Origin: Chaunax sp. Z400
Lineage: Eukaryota; Chordata; Actinopteri; Lophiiformes; Chaunacidae
Direction: 5' to 3'
Length of the DNA stretch: 64,000 nucleotides
NCBI GenBank assembly: GCA_037577475.1
Contig: CM075204.1
Coordinates: forward strand, 8,816,855 to 8,880,854
In this document: positions 25,241 through 42,670 of the stretch, in pieces
Position numbering within the stretch: the stretch's first letter is position 1
How the letters are laid out: each line of letters opens with the position of its first letter
Notes under the pieces: generated by a model
What the model saw: the letters and a program-made list of their open reading frames with translations, nothing else
Told to the model about the DNA's origin: nothing
Database searches by the model: none
Position numbers and translations under genes: made by a program

Positions 25241-27039
25241 TCTATCTTCCAATCTAAACGTGAGCAAGTCTATTTCCCAAAATGTCAAACTATTCCTTGA
25301 AAAGACTTCACACAGGAATAAATACGTCATGGAAAAAGCAAGAGAACAATTTGTACACTCGCATCAGCAGGAGTAGAACTGAGTGCAGAGCATAAAACAC
25401 CAGGAATGCATTAAACAGCACAGGTTAAGCAAGTGTGAGGAGATCTAAGGGAGGTTTTCCTGTTACTGCAGCTCTTTGCTCATGATCTTACATGAAAATT
25501 TCACATCTATCATCTGTTAGGATTTCAAAGGTTTGAGCAACACTGGAGTTGTCTGTTTGAACATGCTGATTGGATAGAACAGAAGTGCAGTAAAAATGCT
25601 GGTAGTACGTCCAATTATTGATAATGTCAATAATGGCTAAGAAAAATAAAGTAATAGACGTTAAATTAAATACAGTTCAGAGCTGCAGTAATAGTGTAAT
25701 AATCCTGTAAACATCATTTAAGTCGTTAATATAATATCGTAATCTGATAAATTAAGATTCAACACAAACTCAACAGAATATTGATCAGAAATTCTGTTAA
25801 AGGTTTACATTTTAAGTGATGTAGTAATTATTGTGTTTACAGGAAAATAGTCATTATATTAATGGTAGACATCCTGTATTAATTACATCGACCCATTGCT
25901 TTATGATTTGTCTTTAGGTCGCTTTAAAATGAGGAAGTGTTTTTCTTCCCCTCACTTTATTTCATTTCAAATATTTCATTTTGCAAAAACTGTTTTGGCG
26001 TTTTTGAATCCATTGATTTTTAAAAAAACATTTTCCCCTTAGGAATTCAGGATTATTCCACTCTTAACTTCAGACGGTGTGCTAACAGCATTTTTCTGAC
26101 ATGGACAACAGTGACATGCATGAAAGGAGATTTCTATAATGGACAAATAATTATTGTAAAAGTGTAAAACTTATTCAAATGTATGAATGATCGCAATTTA
26201 TGTGAACATGTCTGAACGTGTGTGTGTGTGTGTGTGTGCGCGCGCATGTGTGTGCCTGAAGCATGGAAGGCCTGCTGTGTTGTGAATTCGACCTCTGAAA
26301 CACTGAGCTGCCGGTCAACAGTTGGTGTGTGACTCTTTTTACTGGAACTATTTATTTCTCATAACCATCGAAAGTAAATTTAATCTGTTTCATAAAAACT
26401 GTGCAGCAGTCATTCTTTGAGTGGTAGAAGACTTTATATTACCAACTAAAGGGAAAATAACAATTCTCTCAATAAAACAGCAAAATATAAGCAAATCACT
26501 GAGAATACATTTCCATTAATGTCTATAAAAACAACCAGGAGGCATTTTACAGAAAAAAAAGCATTCGTGCAATTTTGACCTGGAATGTCTGTTAAATCCT
26601 GGTTTAAAACTTAATACACTTACATAAGTCTTGTAATATCAAAGGCACAGCTGGTTCAAGGCTTGAATGTGCAGTGCATTTTGAAAAAAAGCCTGAAACT
26701 ACAGAGAAATTTTAAAAATTTCACAGCATCAAGTGAAAGCAATGCAGATGACAAAATGAAGGCTTCTACAGCGTTTTGGCGCATTTGGCACTGTAATCAG
26801 TGAGGGAGACATATGCCATGTGTCACTTATTGTACTTTTCACATCCCAACACTGACTCAGATTGAGTTGAAGGTTGATAAAAGACACACACTCACACAAA
26901 ATAGTTCACATTTGAAGATTTGGCTTGTTTTTAGGAAGGCTTAGCACCCACCACGACAATCTGTCATGATAAGTTAGTGAGTAGCCGATAGCATTTGGTC
27001 CCTTTTATATGATCAAATTTAAAGCAACAATTTTTAGAA

Positions 27040-27330
27040 ATACACTTTTTTTGCAGAGTAAATTCAGGAAATTAATACTCACTTTAAAAAAAAAATCAGA
27101 TATGTAGCTGCAGATATTAGCTTAGCATAAAGACTGGACACAGTCTGTCCATAGTTAACAAAGTCCACCAATCGCCTGTAGCTCACTAATAATCATTCAT
27201 CAAAAGTGTTCATTCTGTGAAGGGGCATGAAACACATGGTTATGTATGAACTGTTTCTTGCCCGACAGTGATAGCAGTAACTTCCTGAAGTTTTGTAAAC
27301 TGTGAATTTACAATTCAACCATAAAACTAC
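27040..27330 (+). repeat. TTAGCTTAGCATAAAGACTGG-family repeat
   Basis: Best copy of this family in the window: attagcttagcataaagactgg at about 27117, followed by aaagtccacca and ctcactaat blocks. It lies in the ELK3 3' flank. Confidence 0.6.
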
Positions 27331-27788
27331 AAATTCTGTTCATATACTTTGGATTTCATATCTATAATGTGTTTAAACTGCTAGTATTTGAGTTTTGTCA
27401 TCTTTCAACAGGGCAAGGCAGAGAGGGGGTGCAGCTATAACATTCATGAAATTGCAGTCTGTATCATTGAAGTCTTAACAAAGTGTTATGAGATGAACTT
27501 TAAAATGAGATGACAAAAGTCAATTGCTTTGCATGGGAAAAAAAAATCAGAGGCTTTTACATCCTGAATAGAGCAAAACGCCAAAAGAACATATAAGCAG
27601 TAAACTGTAGTAAACAATGAAATGAATGCAAACTCCTCTCAGAGAGCAAAGCTTCAAAGTGAAGCTCCTGTTTCTTCATGTAATAAATGCAAAGGAACAG
27701 GTTTCAGATCAGAACTGGACTCAGAGGAAGTCTGACTCCTGTGTGCTTCATCATCAGGGATAAAGGCTGATGCACCAGTTTGATGATA

Positions 27789-32477
<4,689 letters not shown>

Positions 32478-32508
32478 GACAGGATGACACCAGAGACACA
32501 GGCAATCT
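32478..32508 (-). other. ELK3 5' UTR part of the start-codon exon
   Basis: On minus, an acceptor (cgtctgcag) precedes about 30 untranslated bases and then the start codon at 32477. This fits ELK3 genes having a noncoding first exon. Confidence 0.65.
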
Positions 32509-32639
32509 GCAGACGACAATCAAGACTGAAATCAGTTCAATGACCACGTTTTGCTTTGTACTCTCGAGACGTCTATGGCACTTCTTTTTATAAACTAGAC
32601 GTATTGTTTTACAGCACACACCAGGAAAGAGGAAAGAGG

Positions 32640-33000
32640 AAGACACGCAGTAGAGTCCACACCTTCACCAAGGCCTAGCAGTCCCCTTTAATTTCATCAA
32701 GCCTTTTCCAAAATCAAACTCATAGCCCATACAGCAGCTGGGAAACACTACCCCCTATGAAAGCATATTGCACACACTCGATGATACCAACCCCCTAAAC
32801 ATGCCTGATATCATCATGATCCTGAGGAAAACAATTTTAAAGTAAAAAAAACCCAATGTTAAACAAAGTAAGTGGAGGTTTATTCTGGGCCAAGAACCAT
32901 CCCCCACCAAGTTTCATGGAAATCTGCTCAGTAGTATTTCTGACAAATCAACAAACGATGGGTGAAAACACCACCTCCTGGGTGGAGATAATAAAACGTC
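32640..33000 (-). repeat. Decayed relative of the ACCTCCGCCAAGG family
   Basis: Minus-orientation matches include tggaaatctgctcagtag, gggtggagataataa and ccttcaccaaggcctagcagtcccctttaa, all recurring strings in this fish repeat group. Part of ELK3 intron 1. Confidence 0.45.
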
Positions 33001-33009
33001 CAGCTGACT

Positions 33010-33215
33010 TTTCGTCGAGACACGAGGTACAACCTGCACAGGTCACCAGGTCACCAATTCACCTATATTACATCGTTTTGAACTGGAGGGAGGGAGCGGG
33101 TGGGATTCCACACAGACACAGAGAAAACATGCAAATTCCACACAGGTCTGCATTCAAACCCACAACCTTTATACTGTGAGGTGACAGTGCTGACCACTGC
33201 GACACCTTGCAATGC
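33010..33215 (-). mobile_element. tRNA-derived SINE
   Basis: Read on minus: ggtgtcgcagtggtcagcactgtcacctcacag, then ggttgtgggtttgaatgc, giving A-box-like and B-box-like promoter elements. The tail (gtggaatttgcatgttttctctgtg) is the well-known fish SINE body. It lies in ELK3 intron 1. Confidence 0.75.
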
Positions 33216-35643
33216 ATCATGTTCGCCTGCTAGTTGCTAACTGTCTGTCTGCCATCTAGTGTTGAGCAGGTAGTTACTGTGTTCATCAGAGCTTTATGGT
33301 CAACAACAGCTGTTGTAAACTGGTTTGATGAGAGCGGTGGGGCTGAACCAAAACCAAAAATCTAAACAATGAGCTAACAGATGCTAAAAGCTCTGTTGAT
33401 AGAGGGAGGCTGCAGAGTTAGATGATTATTATCTGCATATTTAACAGTATAAGCAACACCTTTCACATGACACATAATTCTATCATCCATTGTTATTACA
33501 AAATATTGATTAGTGCAGCTTTAATCAGTGATGTACATGAAACCCGTCAAGGAAATTGTGTTGTAGATCATCAATATACATGCAGTAACAGTGTGATAAC
33601 TATATAAGTCATTTGATGCCCTTAAGAATTAAACTTAAATCATTTCACATATTCTTCACCTATTTAAGGAATCGGGTACTGCAGAAGAAAAAAAAGAATT
33701 AAGGAAGAAAAGATAGAAAGAAAGGAGGGTAAGAGGCCAGGAAGGAGCAGGAATTGTCAATGTCGACACAAATTTGAACCATGATGCTTCCTCTAATGCA
33801 AACCACAAGCAGAACAGTGCTTCCTATGCCCTGAATCCACAAACAGACAATAACACAAACATGTAAACAAGACCAAAGCCTCTAGTCTACTTTCCTGTGG
33901 GTTTCTGACCACTGTGGCTTGGGAGCAAAATATGCAATTATTATCTCACACACATGAACTCATCATCTTGTGTCGAATGAGGTCACAGGCTTTGGCTGCC
34001 TCCCAGGGCAGGATAGTGAGAGTAGTTAATTCGAGAGTGAGTGAAGCCTACGTTGATGCTCAGGTCTCAATATGTCCATGTGTCCTTACTTTATCTAGGG
34101 TTGGACAGTTCACTGAAAATGTATCGAAACCAGCATTTAGAACCTCTCACCAACTTAATCTTGATTGGTTAAATAAATCAATACTTATACTCAGATTAGA
34201 GCCACTGCCCTGCCAACCAACATTAATGCATGGAAGGCACAAGTGCAAACACTGAGCCAATAAATAGGTCTTGACCAGAGGACTTTGTACCTAAAAATAA
34301 TGCTGTGTCCATCGTTTGGGCACATTTTGGCTTCAGTGGAGGTGACAGAACAAAAAGAAAAAATATCCAAGCTTTCAAAGTTCAATATTGACTGTGCAGA
34401 CCTTGTCACACAACTTTGTAGGAATAGTAAAAAAGGTATGTACAATAAATAATTGTTCATTAATTGTAGTTGTGGTAAAAGTTTAAAATAATCGTGATAT
34501 TGATTTGCACTATTCCTTCGTCCAGAGACGTTTTTACACAAAAATGAGTGACATTTAAAAAATGTAATTCATTCTGCTCTATTTGTTGTTGTTTCACCTT
34601 AACGTTTACTGTCTCATGTGTGTTTGTGTGTGTGACAGAGACAAAATGAGAAAGAGGCCCAGATGTTGGTCGGCTTTTGGTTTTGTGTGGTGGCAAACAA
34701 TGACCCATCTCTATGAACACACACACAAACACATATCCTTACTTCCCTTTTCCTGCATGGGTGTGTGTGTGTCAAATGATGGAAGAACTGTAGCGCTGTC
34801 TCCCCATCTAAATGAGGACTTCCTGTGATTCAGCCTCAGGCACATCTTCCTGGAGAAAGGAGTTCCCTCTCTGGGAGGTCGGATGTCCTGTTACTGGGAA
34901 CCGCCGGGGACTCGCACACATTCACAGATCCATAACAACATATGGAGAATGCATCTATGTCTTGATGTCAGACTGTTTGATCTATGCTCAACCTCTGACT
35001 TTTCACTCTGTACTGGAGTGTTAATGAAAGCAGGAGGAAATGTTGATTTGTGGAATTTCAGCATAAAAGCAATATAGCCTTCAATTTTATGGGTTAGAAT
35101 TTGATGGTCTGAACTCTCTCTCTTTGTCAGTGTAAGATAACAAAATATATATACATACAGTAATCATTCTTATTCCTCTAATGTGAACCTAATTTAAAAA
35201 AAAAATCAAATACACACTCCAGTTTACTTCAGACACTGAAGATCTTCAACAATCCAAAGAGCTGCATATGATTAAACTTCCATTTTCTCTGAGTTAGTAG
35301 TCTTATTTTTGGAACCATAGATGTGTCTGTGTGTGTATGTATGTATATGGAGAGGGAGGGGGATTCAGCTGTAACTCAAATGGTTCTTTGTTTTGCACCA
35401 GTGACTCATTTTTAAGATGTTGTCCGCTGCCAGCTTCAATCCGGAACTGCTAGGCAATTACTCTGCTGGTCCAGACAAACCAGAACGTCTACTACTGTAT
35501 TTTTAAATGAGACACGGCTAAATTTTTCCACAACAGCTGGTTCACTAACCTCTTCTTTTGTCCATTCTTTTTTCAAATGGAGCCAAACAAAACTGAGCCA
35601 ACTAAATGCATGTGCCTGTACCAAAGAAGAGAACGCAAACAGC

Positions 35644-35707
35644 TTTAACACCTTTTACGCAAAGCTTAAACGCGTTTTACGCACGGGTTTAACACTTTAC
35701 GCGCGGC
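35644..35707 (+). repeat. Three-copy 22-bp CpG-containing tandem repeat
   Basis: Copies at 35644-35665, 35666-35687 and 35688-35707 share the pattern TTTAACRC-TTTTACGC-RMRGS. They start about 150 bases inside ELK3 intron 1, next to the promoter. Confidence 0.7.
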
Positions 35708-35859
35708 TTCAATGTGTCTTTCAAGATGACACTGAATATCTGAACCTGATCAGCTTTCAGCAAATACAACAACACTTCATTTGAGTCCGCTTCTGTCTCT
35801 GTTATGCACGAACGCCCCTAGAAAGTTACAAGAAGAAGGGAACTTAAAGTTGCACCTAC

Positions 35860-36060
35860 CCTGCAGTGGAAGGCTGCTGCTCCTCTGTCCGTCTGCCCTG
35901 CGTGATGTGCGTGTTTGTGTTAAAGCGATGTGTATGTGTTGTGTCGGGGATCCATGCTGCTGCTGCTGCTGCTGTCTGAAAGCAGATCCGCTGCTTTTCT
36001 CTCTCCTGCCTCAGAGCAGGAAGTCGGGACGCGCAGACGGAGAACCGGCGCACTTCCTTT
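35860..36060 (-). promoter_or_regulatory. ELK3 noncoding first exon and promoter region
   Basis: On minus a strong donor (CTGCAGG|GTAGGT, exon end 35860) follows a G+C-rich, CpG-bearing stretch with a (CTG)n run and an ETS-like acttcct site. This is the expected place for the noncoding first exon. The transcription start cannot be fixed. Confidence 0.55.
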
Positions 36061-36844
36061 GGCGCAGTATTCCCGTCTGTGTAAACACACATACACGTTT
36101 ACACCCTCTTACAGACACACACACACACACACAGAATCTCTATTTCCCATAAACACACTCCCTCCTTTAAAACACGCACACGCGCGTGCACACACACATA
36201 CACACACACACAAGTATTGTAATTCAGTCTACAATCAGCGCTCAGCTACAGTGACGTCACCCTCTTCCTGCTGGGTTCCAGTTCCTGCACACGAACACAT
36301 AAAAACGATAGCCAGATAGATAGATAGATAGTCTTCTCTTTGGCTTACATTCTTCATACTGGTTTTCACAATTTATGTTCTTATAAGATGTAAAACACAC
36401 AACTGGCAGCAAGATAAACAAAATCTTGCACCTCCTTTACAGTGCCACATGTAGATAACACACTGGTTTTATTCAGTAGAAAGTCTCAGTACCTCAGGTA
36501 GTTTACTAGGAAGGGGACTTCTATTGATCGTCTATGCTTGAGACGATCAACCAAACACCAACAAATAAATGTGGCACACCTTATGTTATGTCTAAAATCT
36601 TCACCTCCAAACTAACGTGGGAGTGCAAAATCAGCTGTCCAGTGAAGCATTTCACCTCACCTGACAAAAACATTACTACAGTTTGACATACAAAGGTTTC
36701 TTAACATTTTGATTCTCAATGAACAGTCAGAGGGAGACTTCTTATTTTTGTCCACCTCTCCGACTGAATTTCCTGATCCCAGCATAACCCCGCCCACGTC
36801 TTTGAAACGTCAACAGCGCCAAACGCGGGCTCCCCCATGGGAAA
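36061..36844. promoter_or_regulatory. Divergent ELK3/HCFC2 intergenic and promoter interval
   Basis: Under 1 kb separates the ELK3 first exon (minus) from the HCFC2 start codon (plus). It holds CA arrays (36115-36133, 36188-36212), a GATA run near 36310-36330, and just before HCFC2 a GC box CCCCGCCC (36788-36795) within a CpG-rich stretch up to 36840. Confidence 0.6.
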
Positions 36845-39800
36845 ATGAGTACGGCAACTAAAGAGCCGCAATGGAGAAAAGTCCATTCTGTTACAGGGGT
36901 GGTACCGCGGTCCAGACACGGGCACCGAGCAGCAGTGATAAGGGAGCTGATTGTTGTGTTCGGTGGTGGGAACGAAGGGATAGCGGAATCTCTCCACGTT
37001 TACAACACTGGTAAGCTAACGTTAGCTGAACGCTAACTAGCATGTTAGCGGCTAATGTTTTTAGCATGCACAGGAGTCAAATTAGGCCAACAAGCCTTCT
37101 ACAGTGATCTTTTATTGCTTATTTAAGAGGCTCTTGGTAATTATAGCATCATTCTGGTTGCGCTGTTATGGGGTTGGTTTTGTTTATAACCCCATAATAC
37201 CGCAGATTACATATACAGATTACTATAGCTCGCTAGCAAAGTTCAGCAACTATTTTCTCCCAATTGTCACGGTACATAGCTTTGACGTTAAATAAAACAG
37301 AATGACCAGCAAAGCCCAGACTAGAGGAGCGTCATGTCATTTGTTGTGTATGGTTAATTGAACAAACTGTGCTGTAAAAGTGTGTCAACACAGCTTTATG
37401 TTGCTTTAAACATGCTGTGTACAGTATCATTTAAGTGTTAGCAGAGGTTGAGATGCTTGTGTTAAGGTAGGTTATGTTAAAATGATGCATTGATATGCAC
37501 AGAGTGCACTTTGTGTTTGTTTGTTATCGCTATATCTTAATCTATTAATTGCATGCTGTGGAGGGAATCGTGCAATAAGTCATTCAAGTTTACTGTTGTG
37601 GTGAAGTGGTGGTTTGCTACTGCAAAAATATCTCTGCACAAGTTGTCTTCCCATAGAGTAAACAAAACATCCGAAGGACAGCATTCATAAGGATATTCAG
37701 CCCAAATGTAAGGCTGACAGCTGGCTTTTCTTCCAGTCTCAAAGCAGTGGTTTCTGCCTGCGGTGAGGGGTGACATCCCACCTGGCTGTGCTGCCCATGG
37801 CTTTGTCTGTGAAGGCACACGAATACTGGTCTTTGGGGGCATGATTGAGTTTGGAAAATACAGCAACAGCCTCTATGAACTCCAGGTAATGCAGACATAT
37901 TCCTACAGTGGTTTATTCTAAGCTTGTTGGTGTCATGAAGAATTCTAAGTCTTGACTTTGCACCCATGTTTTTCAGGCTAATCGCTGGCTGTGGAAGAAG
38001 CTGAAGCCCCGAGCACCCAGGAACGGCTTACCACCCTGCCCTCGGATTGCACACAGCCTCACTCTTATGGGTAACAAGTGTTACCTGTTTGGAGGGCTGG
38101 CCAATGATAGTGAAGACCCAAATGGCAACATACCAAGGTGCTGCAGAAATACACGGGCGTAACATAAAATTTGGAGTTTGTTTATGTTGGGCTTTTCAGG
38201 GCAGACTGGTTGATCTGACTTCTTTCTACAGGTAGACTGATGAGTCATTTAGGACAATTTTTTTCTCTCTACTCCGTATTCTACTTCTCACTGACTGATT
38301 TAACAACACCTGCAACTCTTCTAGGTTTGTAAGTAGGGCTGTAAACCAGTGTATACGGTATTCTAGTTCAACAGTTTTTTTTGCCGCAGTAATGGTATTA
38401 TTTTAATTTCAGAGGTATTAAAAAGGTCTTAAAAAAGTCATTAAATTTGTACTTAAAAATGTGCAGTTACCCTGATTCATTCACAGCTAACCAGCATATA
38501 AACTGCACAGATCTATAACCTCTCTAAGAGGCAGTTGCATAAATGAGTTTGACATTTTACCATCTTAGATACATGGGTGACCTCTATGAACTGGAGCTGC
38601 AGTCGGTATCAGGGGTAAGAAGTTGGAGCATCCCAGAGACGAAGGGTGGTGGTCCGTCAGCACGCGAGTCCCACACCTCAGTTGCTTATGCTGGGCCTGG
38701 TTCCCCGAAACTCTACATCTTTGGAGGGATGCAAGGATGCCGGTTAAATGACCTCTGGCAGCTTGATCTAGGTAGGATGTCTGTTTTTTTTCTCACAGAT
38801 TATAGTGACTGTGCAAGTTTCGGTGAGGAAAATTGGAAACTTTTCCATTGCTAGTTGTTACCCTGCCTTGAATTGAGTACAAACCTGTCATTGGCTATTT
38901 GCAAGTTTGCATTTCATGGAAACCAGCTCGTTGGAATATTTACACGATTATTTACTTGTCTTCAGACACAATGGTTTGGTCGACACCTCAAACCAGGGGT
39001 TCAGTGCCACTTCCCAGAAGCCTTCACTCTTCCAGTGTCATTGGAAACAAGTAAGGCATCCTTCATTGTCAGAGTCACATCTCTGTTACAGTCTTAGTCT
39101 CGTTTTGTTTATGACACCTAACCAGACTAGCCTTTGACAACTACAGTGTGTCCCTCTGTCTGCAGGATGTATGTTTTTGGTGGCTGGATTCCTGTTCCAG
39201 AATCAGACAAACATAATGCCTTAGGAACTGAATGGATTTGCACAAACTCCTTAAGTGTGCTAAACTTAGGTCAGTACATATCTCTACAAGTATCCCACAC
39301 TCAACAGTTTCCACACAGGATGAAGTCCCAAAGAGCAGCTTTACTGGTACAGTAATGACAAAATGTGGTGTTTTAACAGCAGGTTTTGAGGGGGACACTT
39401 AAAGGTTTAATGCATCTTGTTGGGCTTTCTGCATCATTCAGACGCCAGCAAGTTCATCACTGCTCTGTTTTCCTGTCACAGACACTATGAGTTGGGAGAA
39501 CCTGGGCCCAGAGCAGCGTGACAATATCGAGTCCCAGCTGCAGAGCCAGGGGCCCCAGAGTGACGACCCGTATGCCTATTGGCCCAGAGCCAGGGCTGGC
39601 CACTGTGCTGCTGCTGTCGGGTCCAGGCTTTACATTTGGAGTGGCCGCGATGGATTCCGTAAGTGCTGGAACTACCAGGTTTGCTGCAGGGACCTCTGGT
39701 ACCTGGAGACAGGTGAGAGCTGCGAAGGAGGGGCTTCAAGAGTATCAAGAGGCAAAATTGAGTCACTCATTGTAATATTCCGTCATCAGATCGACCAGCC

Positions 39801-42670
39801 TCCCCTGAGGCAGTGTTGCTCATTAAGTCTACAGTCTGCATGCTTCACGTGGCATGGCGCCCCCTGGCGGCGGCAGACTGCTACATCCTTCAGATCCAGC
39901 CTGCGCGTCCTCGAACCAGTGATCCTCCAGCCAAACCAGTCCATCCAAGTGGAACAGATGGACTTGAAGGGACGGCTAAAGACTCTACCGGTAAGGAGAG
40001 GTCACATATTCGGTTATCTGTTGCATGTGTATCGAAGGACATTCATCACACGACAGTGAAACTCTCTGTACTCAGGTGTCCACTCCCATCAACCTCAAAC
40101 TGAAGGCATCACTAATTCAGAAGCCAAAGCATCAGCTCAGGTAGGTTTGACTTGAAACAGTACATTGTGGACTGAGGCATTTTCACCCTGAAATGCCAAT
40201 TTTTTTTAAAATAAATTTGGGAAAGAAATATCAATATTAACACCAGCCTTGATATTTTTCATCAAAGAGCAGTTATATATATTGTAATTCACAGCTCAGA
40301 AAGCATGCAGTACCTCTTTATAATAGAAATACAGACACCTGCTGATGTGAGTCTCTCTACTTAGAATATTTACGCACAGTTTAGCCTCTCAACAGAAACT
40401 CTTATCCAGAACATCACCAGGAAAAAAAAAACTGTGACTACATTAAACAAGAGAAGCTGTGAGCCTGGCCTTATTTGCGTCTCACTCAAGCAATGCTGTC
40501 GATATACAACCCGATACCATAAAGGTTGTGAAGCTGTGCAAAACAAATACAACAGAATGTGATAACTTAGTAATCATTTTTGACATAAACTTAACTGCAG
40601 ACGGCACAAAGACAATATTTGTGATGTTTTATCTCATCAACTTCATTGATTTTTTTTGTAAATTATACACTTATTCTGAATTTGATGGCAGCAACATGTT
40701 TCAAACAAATTGGGATAGCGGCAACAAAACATTCACCACTTTGTGAAAAACTTGATTCTATAAAAGGATACATTACATTGGAATCGGGGTTGTAGAACAA
40801 ACAAGTCTTCGATTTCTTTTCCCCCCTGATTTTCAGGATATTTCAGCACAGCAGGAAACTACAGTGAAATCGTCCAGTGGCTCAGCAGAATCCAGAGCAC
40901 AAGGTGGGAGGAGTACTGGGAGAGGAACAGTGGCGGACTCTGATACAAAGTGCTGCAGTAAGGGATTATATACCAGATTACCCAAACTGATCTTTGTGCT
41001 TCCACACATTTAATTGTAAAGGACAATAAGAGATGCAGTTGGTAAGTTTAATGTAACATCAATACATATATTTCTATTCTATTTCCCACCATGTTAATAC
41101 AGAGTGGCTGTTTAGTCTGCACTGACCTTGTAAAATGATTTCAACGGACTTTTAGTGCTGCTGCAGTTTCTCAGCCTTGATCCTCTGACTTATTGATTGT
41201 AGGTGCTGGACAGCAGACATCATCGACAGAGGCCAGTAGCTCAGTGCAGCGGCAGCAGACAGGTAACGATGATGCTCAACCTCAAACATCCGAGATAAAC
41301 CAGACTGCAGCAGGTTTCATGTTGACGTCCCTTTGCTTTTACAGAGGAACAACCTGTGTCTGCTAACAAGACGACAAATCTCTACTCAGATCAGGTCTGG
41401 TACACTTCTGATCAATGATCGTCTGCTCTCTCACTGGGCTTGGTCTAAAGTAAGACGATAACCTCTCCCTCCATGTCCAGCAGAATCCAGATGAGGCAGT
41501 GTGGTTTGATGTTGGTGTGTTCAAAACTCTCTTCTCGGAGGTCAGCCACTATTATCTACCTGCTGACAATGAACAGGCCAGTGCAGTCCTCAGCAGCCGG
41601 GTCCCAAATACTAAAGAGGTGAGAGAAATAACCATCTCAGTGCTCATTGCCCAGTTTGTCTTTATTTTTGTGCTGATGGAATCGTACGTAGTAGGTACTG
41701 TGTCTTTCCAATGCAGACATTATCAGTTCTATCAACGACACGTTCTCTGTCAATCCTTTGCTTTCCTCCAGAGGAAGCTGCCCGGGCCTCAGGATTACCA
41801 GAACAGAGAGAAGCAGGAGCTGGCTCCAGGTCAGACCTATAGGTTCAGAGTCGCAGGCATCAACTGCTTTGGCAAGGGAGACTTTAGCCCAGTCAGCGAG
41901 TTCAAGACCTGCCAACCTGGTTTCCCTGGAGCGCCCTCTGCTGTGAAAATCTCCAAGGTGACATATAAAGAATGTTTATAAAGAGAGAGAGCAAGGGAAT
42001 GTGATAAATGATGAGATAGTTTTGATAGACTGTTGATGATGCCGCTGTGTTCTTCATACCCAATCCCCCCTTGTTTCTGTACAGGCCAACGATTCGGTCC
42101 ACATCACGTGGGAGGCTCCCACCTCTCCATCAGGCCGCATCCTGGAGTATTCCATGTACATGGCCGTGAGGAAGAGCCGCTCCACCAGCTCGGAGGGTCC
42201 GGGTCAGATGGCGTTCATCAGGATCTACCGCGGCACCAAGACGTCCTGCTCAGTCAGCTCCACCCACATGGACAATGCCCACATTGACTGCTCCGCCTCC
42301 AACCGTCCAGCTGTTGTCTTCCGTATAGCTGCTAAGAACGAGCAGGGCTACGGCCCAGCGACGCAGATCCGCTGGATTCAAGGTGGAGGAACTTGACTTT
42401 CTTTAGTTTCTGCTCATTAATGGGTTTTTTTTTTTTGCATACAGTTGCAAACTGGATTCAACGTTCTTTTCCTGTCTTTTTTTTTTTTTTTTTTTAAGAT
42501 CCCAGTAAATTGCGAGCTTCAGGCAACAGCGCTGAAGCTGACCAGGATGCTGCTGACAGGTAACCAGAGGAACCTGTCTGGACTTCTGTTCATTTTCACT
42601 TTATAAATTTCAATCTTTCATTAATTCTCTCTTCCATTTCCTTTCTTTTTTTTCTTGCAGCTCCAGCTGA
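36845..42670 (+). CDS. hcfc2: Host cell factor C2 (Kelch and fibronectin III protein)
   Basis: Nuclear adaptor paralogous to HCFC1. Exons: 36845-37010, 37737-37885, 37977-38137, 38569-38771, 38966-39050, 39166-39269, 39482-39712, 39790-39990, 40076-40140, 40837-40957, 41203-41262, 41345-41394, 41481-41618, 41772-41957, 42085-42382, 42499-42559, 42661-42670; 2289 nt, 762 residues (human about 792). Residues about 20-366 form the Kelch propeller (RHGHRAAVIRELIVVFGGGNEG, LVFGGM, YLFGGL, YIFGGM, YVFGGW, YIWSGRDG). One fibronectin-III part follows in exon 8, then a low-complexity linker of about 100 residues, then C-terminal fibronectin-III modules (TYRFRVAGIN, PTSPSGRILEYS, NEQGYGPATQIRW). The short linker and lack of HCF proteolysis repeats exclude HCFC1. 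Start: first ATG after the CpG-rich stretch, aligning with the human start. The exon 13 acceptor is a NAGNAG tandem. Confidence 0.96.
40505..40794. mobile_element. MITE with TACAACCCCGATTCC inverted ends
   Basis: Left end tacaacccgatacc (40505-40518) and right end ggaatcggggttgta (40780-40794) are inverted matches with small differences. The core has gaatttgatggcagcaacatg and ttgggata...ggcaacaaaa, the signature of an abundant fish DNA-transposon MITE. It lies in HCFC2 intron 9. A partial relative is at 43170-43400. Confidence 0.8.

Larger units (their letters stand above)
22935..27788. other. Shared tail region of CDK17 (+) and ELK3 (-)
   Basis: Nothing coding is seen between the CDK17 stop and the ELK3 stop. 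The start of the interval is CDK17 3' UTR, with CA/TG arrays near 23040-23220 and 26215-26240. Candidate poly(A) signals: AATAAA on plus at 25645-25650 and 26471-26476; AATAAA on minus (TTTATT) at 26351-26356 and 25956-25961. Which are used cannot be told from sequence. Confidence 0.5.

Noticed and set aside
35955..35976. CTG run as a coding triplet repeat
   Set aside because: It lies in the noncoding ELK3 first-exon region and is only about six units long; no start codon or frame supports translation.
37537..37967. Minus frames of 109 and 116 codons
   Set aside because: Shadow of HCFC2 exon 2 on the opposite strand.
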